Below are positions 60,176-64,000 of a stretch of 64,000 nucleotides of DNA, piece by piece (the stretch's first letter is position 1; each line of letters begins with the position of its first letter). This stretch comes from Anaeromyxobacter paludicola. Its GTDB lineage: Bacteria; Myxococcota; Myxococcia; Myxococcales; Anaeromyxobacteraceae. The notes under the pieces are model-generated. The model was given only the letters and a program-made list of their open reading frames with translations. It was not told the origin of the DNA and searched no databases. The stretch is taken from positions 4,362,001 to 4,426,000 of the forward strand of contig NZ_AP025592.1 in NCBI RefSeq assembly GCF_023169965.1, written 5' to 3'. A program made the translations under genes and the position numbers.

Positions 60176-62022
60176 GCGCACCGGATCGAGAGCGGCGCGA
60201 GGGCTGGTACTTCGCGCGTTACGAGGATCGCCTGCCGCCGGAGCCCCTGCCGGCGAGCCCGGCGCGCGACTTCGTCTTCCAGGCCCTGGCCGTGCTGGCG
60301 ACGCTGCTCGGCGTCCACTACCTGGCCTGGCGCTGGGCCGCGTCGCTCAACCCGGACGCGCTGGGGTTCTCGGTCGTGGTCGCGCTCGCCGAGACCCTCG
60401 CCTTCGTGGGGGCGACGCTGTTCTTCCTCTCGGTCTGGCGGATCGAGGACCCGCCCCGGCCGCCGGCGCCGCGCACGGTCAACGACCTGCGGGCCGAGCC
60501 GCTCGCCGCGGACCGCCCGATCAAGGTGGACGTGCTCATCGCCACCTACGACGAGCCGGTGGAGCTGGTGCGCCTCTCGGTGCGCGACGCCGCGCGGATC
60601 GAGTACCCGCACCCGCTCGTGCTCAAGGTCCACGTGCTCGACGACGGCCGCCGCCCGGCGATGGCGCGCATGGCGGCGGAGGAGGGCGTCCGCTACCTCG
60701 CGCGCGAGGGGAACGCCGGGTTCAAGGCGGGGAACCTGCGCAACGGCCTCGAGCACACCGACGGCGACCTCATCGTCATCTGCGACGCCGACACCCGCCC
60801 GCTGCCGGGGCTGCTGCGCGAGACCCTGGGCTACTTCCGCGACCCGACGGTGGCCTGGGTGCAGACGCCGCAGTGGTTCTACGACGTGAACCCGGGGACG
60901 CGGCTGCCGGAGTGGCTGGCGCGGACGGCCCGCCTCGGGCCCCTGGGCCGGGGGCTGGGGCGCGTCGCCGAGGCGCTGGTGGGGCCGGTGGCGGTGGGCG
61001 CCGACCCGCTCGCGGCCGACCCGCTCGCCTTCTACGAGATCGTCCAGCGCTGCCGGAACTGGTGCAACGCCTCCTTCTGCTGCGGCGCCGGCAGCGTCCA
61101 CCGGCGCGAGGCGGTGATGGAGGCGGCGCTCAAGGACTTCGGGGCGCGCGTCGCGGCCGCCGTCCGGCCCTGGGCCGCCGGGGTCTCCGACCCGGGGCTG
61201 CGGCGGGACCTCTCGCGCGCCCTCGCCGGGCAGGCGGCGCGCCACCTCGAGCTCACGCCCTACCGCTTCCACGTCTCCGAGGACATCTACACGAGCATCG
61301 CCATCCACGCCGACGGCGAGCGGCGCTGGCGGTCGGTCTACCACCCGCGCGCGCTCACGCGGATGCTCTCGCCGCAGGACCTGGCCGCCTGGACGGTGCA
61401 GCGCTTCAAGTACGCCTGCGGCACGCTCGACATCGCCTGGCGCGACAACCCGCTCCGGCTCGACGGGCTCACCCCCTGGCAGAAGGTGATGTACGGCGCG
61501 ACCATCTACGCCTACCTGGCGCCGCTCTGGACCATCCCGCTCCTGCTCGCGCCGCTCGCCTACTTCTTCACCGGGGTCACGCCGGTCCGCGCCTTCGACG
61601 TCACCTTCTTCGGCCACCTCGCGCCGTTCCTCCTCGCGAGCCGCGTCGCCTTCGCGGTGCGGGCCTGGCGGGTGCCGACGTGGCGCTCCGAGCAGTTCCA
61701 CCTCGCCTCCTCCTGGCTGTACCTGAAGGCGCTCGTGCACGTGGTCACCGGGCGGCCGCTGCGGTTCCAGGTGACGCCCAAGGCGCGGGCCCGGCAGCGC
61801 TCGCTGCGCCTCGTGGCGCCGCACCTCGCCTTCCTCGCCGCGGCGGCGCTGGGCGTCGCCTGGCGCGCCTCGCGGCTCGCGGCGGCCGGCGGGCCGCTCC
61901 AGACCGCGGCCTTCGCCTCCAACGTCTTCTGGGCGGCCCACACCGCGCTCTGCTTCGCGCCCTTCATCGTGGCCGCGCTGGCGCTGCCGCTCGCGCGCGA
62001 GCGGGATCGGGGGGCGCCGTGA
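60172..62022 (+). CDS. Cellulose-synthase-like GT2 glycosyltransferase
   Basis: The 616-residue protein starts at ATG 60172 (ATGA overlap). Two N-terminal helices precede a GT2 domain: VDVLIATYDEPVELVRLSVR, HVLDDGRRPAM (Asp-Asp), DGDLIVICDADTRPLPGLLR (DxD), FHVSEDIYTSIAIH (catalytic Asp in SED) and VQRFKYACGTLDIAWRDNP (Q..RW region, here QRFKY). Five more helices follow. It resembles bacterial cellulose or beta-glucan synthases, but QRFKY replaces QRRRW, so the polymer may differ. It overlaps the first DUF3131 gene by four bases. Confidence 0.9.
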   Translation: MSAPDRERREGWYFARYEDRLPPEPLPASPARDFVFQALAVLATLLGVHYLAWRWAASLNPDALGFSVVVALAETLAFVGATLFFLSVWRIEDPPRPPAPRTVNDLRAEPLAADRPIKVDVLIATYDEPVELVRLSVRDAARIEYPHPLVLKVHVLDDGRRPAMARMAAEEGVRYLAREGNAGFKAGNLRNGLEHTDGDLIVICDADTRPLPGLLRETLGYFRDPTVAWVQTPQWFYDVNPGTRLPEWLARTARLGPLGRGLGRVAEALVGPVAVGADPLAADPLAFYEIVQRCRNWCNASFCCGAGSVHRREAVMEAALKDFGARVAAAVRPWAAGVSDPGLRRDLSRALAGQAARHLELTPYRFHVSEDIYTSIAIHADGERRWRSVYHPRALTRMLSPQDLAAWTVQRFKYACGTLDIAWRDNPLRLDGLTPWQKVMYGATIYAYLAPLWTIPLLLAPLAYFFTGVTPVRAFDVTFFGHLAPFLLASRVAFAVRAWRVPTWRSEQFHLASSWLYLKALVHVVTGRPLRFQVTPKARARQRSLRLVAPHLAFLAAAALGVAWRASRLAAAGGPLQTAAFASNVFWAAHTALCFAPFIVAALALPLARERDRGAP

Positions 62023-63356
62023 GCTTCCTGCGGGGGCTGCTGGCCGCGCGCTCGCACCTCGCCTTCCTGCTGGGGCTCGCCGCCGCCGTGGCCGTGGTCC
62101 GGTTCACCTCCCGCCTCGGGCGCGCCGCCGCGACGCCCGCCCCGCTCGCGGCGGCGGACGCGACCGCGCTGCCCCTGCGCCCCACCGGACCGCTCGCGCC
62201 CCGGGAGCGCGCCCTCGCGCGCGCGGCCTGGGACTACCTCGAGCGCGAGACCGACCCGGTCACCGGGCTCGCGCGCTCGGTGGCCGGCTACCCCTCGACC
62301 ACGCTCTGGGACCTGGGCTCGCAGCTCATGGGCGTGCTGGCGGCGGAGGACCTGGAGCTCGCCACCCACGCCGAGGCGCGCCGCCGCCTCGACCGGGCGC
62401 TGCGATCGCTCGCGGCCCTGCCGCTCTGCGACGGCCGGCTGCCGAACAAGGCCTACGACACCCGCACGCTCGCCATGACCGACTACTCGAACCGGTCCGC
62501 GCCGGAGGGGATCGGGTGGTCGGCGCTCGACCTCGGGCGCGTGCTCGTCCCGCTCTCGCTCGTGATCCGGCGCTTCCCGGAGCTCACGCCGCTCGTCGAG
62601 CGGGCGACGTCGCGCTGGGACCTCGAGGCGCTGTCGGACGGCGCCGAGCTGCGCGGCGCGACCCGCGGCGCCGACGGCGCCCTGCGGCACTACCAGGAGG
62701 GCCGGCTCGGGTACGAGCAGTACGCGGCCCGCGCGCTCCTGCCGTGGGGCGTGGCGGTGGCCGGCGCGCTCGAGTACCGGCACCACCTCTCGACGGCGGA
62801 GCTGTACGGCGTGGCGGTCCCGGTGGACGACCGCCGGCCGGAGGACCACGGCGGCACCCACGCCGCGGTGCTCTCCGAGCCCTGGATCCTCACCGGGATC
62901 GAGCAGGGCTTCGACGCGGTGGGGCTCGCGCTGGCGCGGCGCGTGCTCGAGGTCCAGGCGCGGCGCGCCGAGGCGACGGGGCGGCTCACGGCCCTCTCGG
63001 AGGACGCGATCGACCGGCCGCCCGGGTTCGCCTACTCGGCGGTGCTCAACGGCGGTCGGGCCTGGACCGCCTTCACTCCCGACGGGGCGCCGGCGCCGCC
63101 GACCTTCTCCACCAAGGCGGCGCTGGGCTGGGGGGTGCTGTTCGCAGGCCACTACCCGGACCGGCTCCTCGACGCGGCCCTCGCGCTGGTGGACCCGGCG
63201 CGCGGGATCCTCGCCGGCCGCTACGACGAGGGGGGCGCGCCGAACCGGGCGCGCTCGCTCAACACCAACGGGGTGGTGCTCGAGGCGCTCGCCTACCGGC
63301 TCCACGGTCCCTTCTCCCGCCGGCCGGCCCGGCTGGCGCGGCAGGTGGCGCGGTGA
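62019..63356 (+). CDS. DUF3131 protein, paralogue 1 (membrane-anchored)
   Basis: The GTG start at 62019 overlaps the synthase stop. The 445-residue protein has one N-terminal membrane helix (HLAFLLGLAAAVAVVRF). A DUF3131 domain follows: ARAAWDYLERETDPVTGLAR, YPSTTLWDLGSQLMGVLAAE, LPNKAYDTRTLAMTDYSNRS, then YQEGRLGYEQYAARALLPWG. DUF3131 is an alpha-barrel glycoside-hydrolase-like domain (inferred from family). It probably trims or binds the exported polymer. A second copy follows at once. Confidence 0.87.
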   Translation: MSFLRGLLAARSHLAFLLGLAAAVAVVRFTSRLGRAAATPAPLAAADATALPLRPTGPLAPRERALARAAWDYLERETDPVTGLARSVAGYPSTTLWDLGSQLMGVLAAEDLELATHAEARRRLDRALRSLAALPLCDGRLPNKAYDTRTLAMTDYSNRSAPEGIGWSALDLGRVLVPLSLVIRRFPELTPLVERATSRWDLEALSDGAELRGATRGADGALRHYQEGRLGYEQYAARALLPWGVAVAGALEYRHHLSTAELYGVAVPVDDRRPEDHGGTHAAVLSEPWILTGIEQGFDAVGLALARRVLEVQARRAEATGRLTALSEDAIDRPPGFAYSAVLNGGRAWTAFTPDGAPAPPTFSTKAALGWGVLFAGHYPDRLLDAALALVDPARGILAGRYDEGGAPNRARSLNTNGVVLEALAYRLHGPFSRRPARLARQVAR

Positions 63357-64000
63357 GGGCGCTCCTCGCCCTGGCGCTGCTCGCGGCCGGGAGCGCGGGC
63401 GCGGCGGCGGCGCAGGACCGCTGCGACGCGCCGGCGCTGCCCTCGGAGGCGCAGCGCGACGACGCGCGCGTCGCCTGGGCCTACTTCCAGCGCAACACCC
63501 AGCGCGCCACCGGCCTCGTGAACGCGGTGGAGGGCTTCCCGAGCACCTCGGTCTGGGACATGGGCTCGTCGCTCTTCGCGATGCTGGCGGCGCAGCGGCT
63601 CGGGCTCCTGCAGGAGGGCGAGCTCGACGCCCGCGCGGGCCAGGTGGTCGCCACGCTGGAGCGGCTGCCGCTCTTCGAGGGCGAGCTCCCGAACAAGGCC
63701 TACGACACCGCGACCGCGCGGATGGCCGACTACGCCAACCGGCCCGCGCCGGAGGGCATCGGCGTGTCGGCGCTCGACCTGGGGCGGCTCCTGGGCGCGC
63801 TCCAGGCCCTCGCCTGCGCCCGGCCCGGGCTCCGGCCCGGGATCGAGCGGGCGCTGGCGCGCTGGCGGCTCTGCCGGCTCGCGGGCGACGGCGAGCTGCA
63901 CGGCCTGGTGCGCGGCCGCGACGGGAAGGTGCAGCGGGTGCAGGAGGGGCGGCTCGGGTACGAGCAGTACGCGGCGGAGCCGCTCGCGGCGCTCGGGCTC
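63353..64000 (+). CDS. DUF3131 protein, paralogue 2 (3' end cut by window)
   Basis: The GTG at 63353 overlaps the previous stop. The visible 216 codons start with a signal peptide (RALLALALLAAGSAGAAAAQ), so this copy is probably exported. The same DUF3131 blocks appear: VAWAYFQRNTQRATGLVNAV, FPSTSVWDMGSSLFAMLAAQ, LPNKAYDTATARMADYANRP, VQEGRLGYEQYAAEPLAALG. The gene continues past 64000. Two paralogues in tandem, one anchored and one exported, suggest separate steps on the same polymer. Confidence 0.87.
   Translation, partial: MRALLALALLAAGSAGAAAAQDRCDAPALPSEAQRDDARVAWAYFQRNTQRATGLVNAVEGFPSTSVWDMGSSLFAMLAAQRLGLLQEGELDARAGQVVATLERLPLFEGELPNKAYDTATARMADYANRPAPEGIGVSALDLGRLLGALQALACARPGLRPGIERALARWRLCRLAGDGELHGLVRGRDGKVQRVQEGRLGYEQYAAEPLAALGL

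Overview
This is a very GC-rich chromosomal window (coding third positions almost all G or C). Genes are tightly packed and often overlap by the 4-base ATGA/GTGA arrangement, and GTG and TTG starts are common. The gene set suggests a Myxococcota/Deltaproteobacteria-type organism, most like Anaeromyxobacter: a selenocysteine formate dehydrogenase-N, a Dcu-type C4-dicarboxylate carrier under a sigma-54 two-component system, 2-oxoacid:ferredoxin oxidoreductase, rubrerythrins, many Ser/Thr or RIO-type kinases, PilZ proteins, and repeat-rich lipoproteins. That taxonomic reading is inference. No rRNA, tRNA, CRISPR array, prophage or transposase was seen.

Layout. 1-6.4 kb (minus): partial glycogen debranching enzyme, a branched-chain-amino-acid-type binding protein, and a 1203-residue DUF3683-type flavin/Fe-S oxidoreductase. 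6.4-11.5 kb (plus): thiolase, a small glycine-rich secreted protein, a VOC protein and the KorAB pair. 11.5-20.2 kb: DUF885-like metallopeptidase and APC permease (divergent), rhomboid protease, TonB-like protein, TPR protein, ChaN-like lipoprotein, and a Tgt fused to an MnmC-like methyltransferase. 20.2-29.8 kb: small membrane protein, collagen-like lipoprotein, ECF sigma factor overlapped with a Ser/Thr kinase, a three-part NfnA-NfnB-rubrerythrin fusion, and an aldo/keto reductase. 29.8-34 kb: an RdgC-like gene pair, then 1.5 kb of repetitive non-coding DNA with a tandem 390-bp duplication, next to an HNH endonuclease gene flanked by 20-bp direct repeats. 34-42.4 kb: propeller-repeat lipoprotein, RIO kinase with palindromic repeats inside its tail, DUF5658-like protein, an EtfB-type methyltransferase, two PilZ paralogues, AroG and a double-ACT protein.

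42.3-47 kb (minus) is the fdnGHI formate dehydrogenase operon with an in-frame TGA read as selenocysteine and a clear bacterial SECIS hairpin. 47-49.1 kb holds a UspA protein and a FetAB-type exporter. 49.2-52.2 kb is a Fur/PerR-type repressor divergent from a rubrerythrin, Fe-S protein and DUF3501 operon, with a perfect 7-1-7 operator between them. 52.2-54.6 kb has a PMT-type glycosyltransferase and an iron-type alcohol dehydrogenase. 54.8-59.6 kb holds a sensor kinase, a sigma-54 activator and a DcuA/B carrier; upstream of the carrier are a textbook -24/-12 promoter and two matching palindromes 31 bp apart. 59.8-64 kb is an overlapping operon: STAS protein, cellulose-synthase-like GT2 and two DUF3131 proteins (the last truncated by the window).

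Taken together, much of the window concerns anaerobic respiration (formate oxidation, C4-dicarboxylate uptake, ferredoxin-linked 2-oxoacid oxidation) and protection of that metabolism from peroxide and iron.
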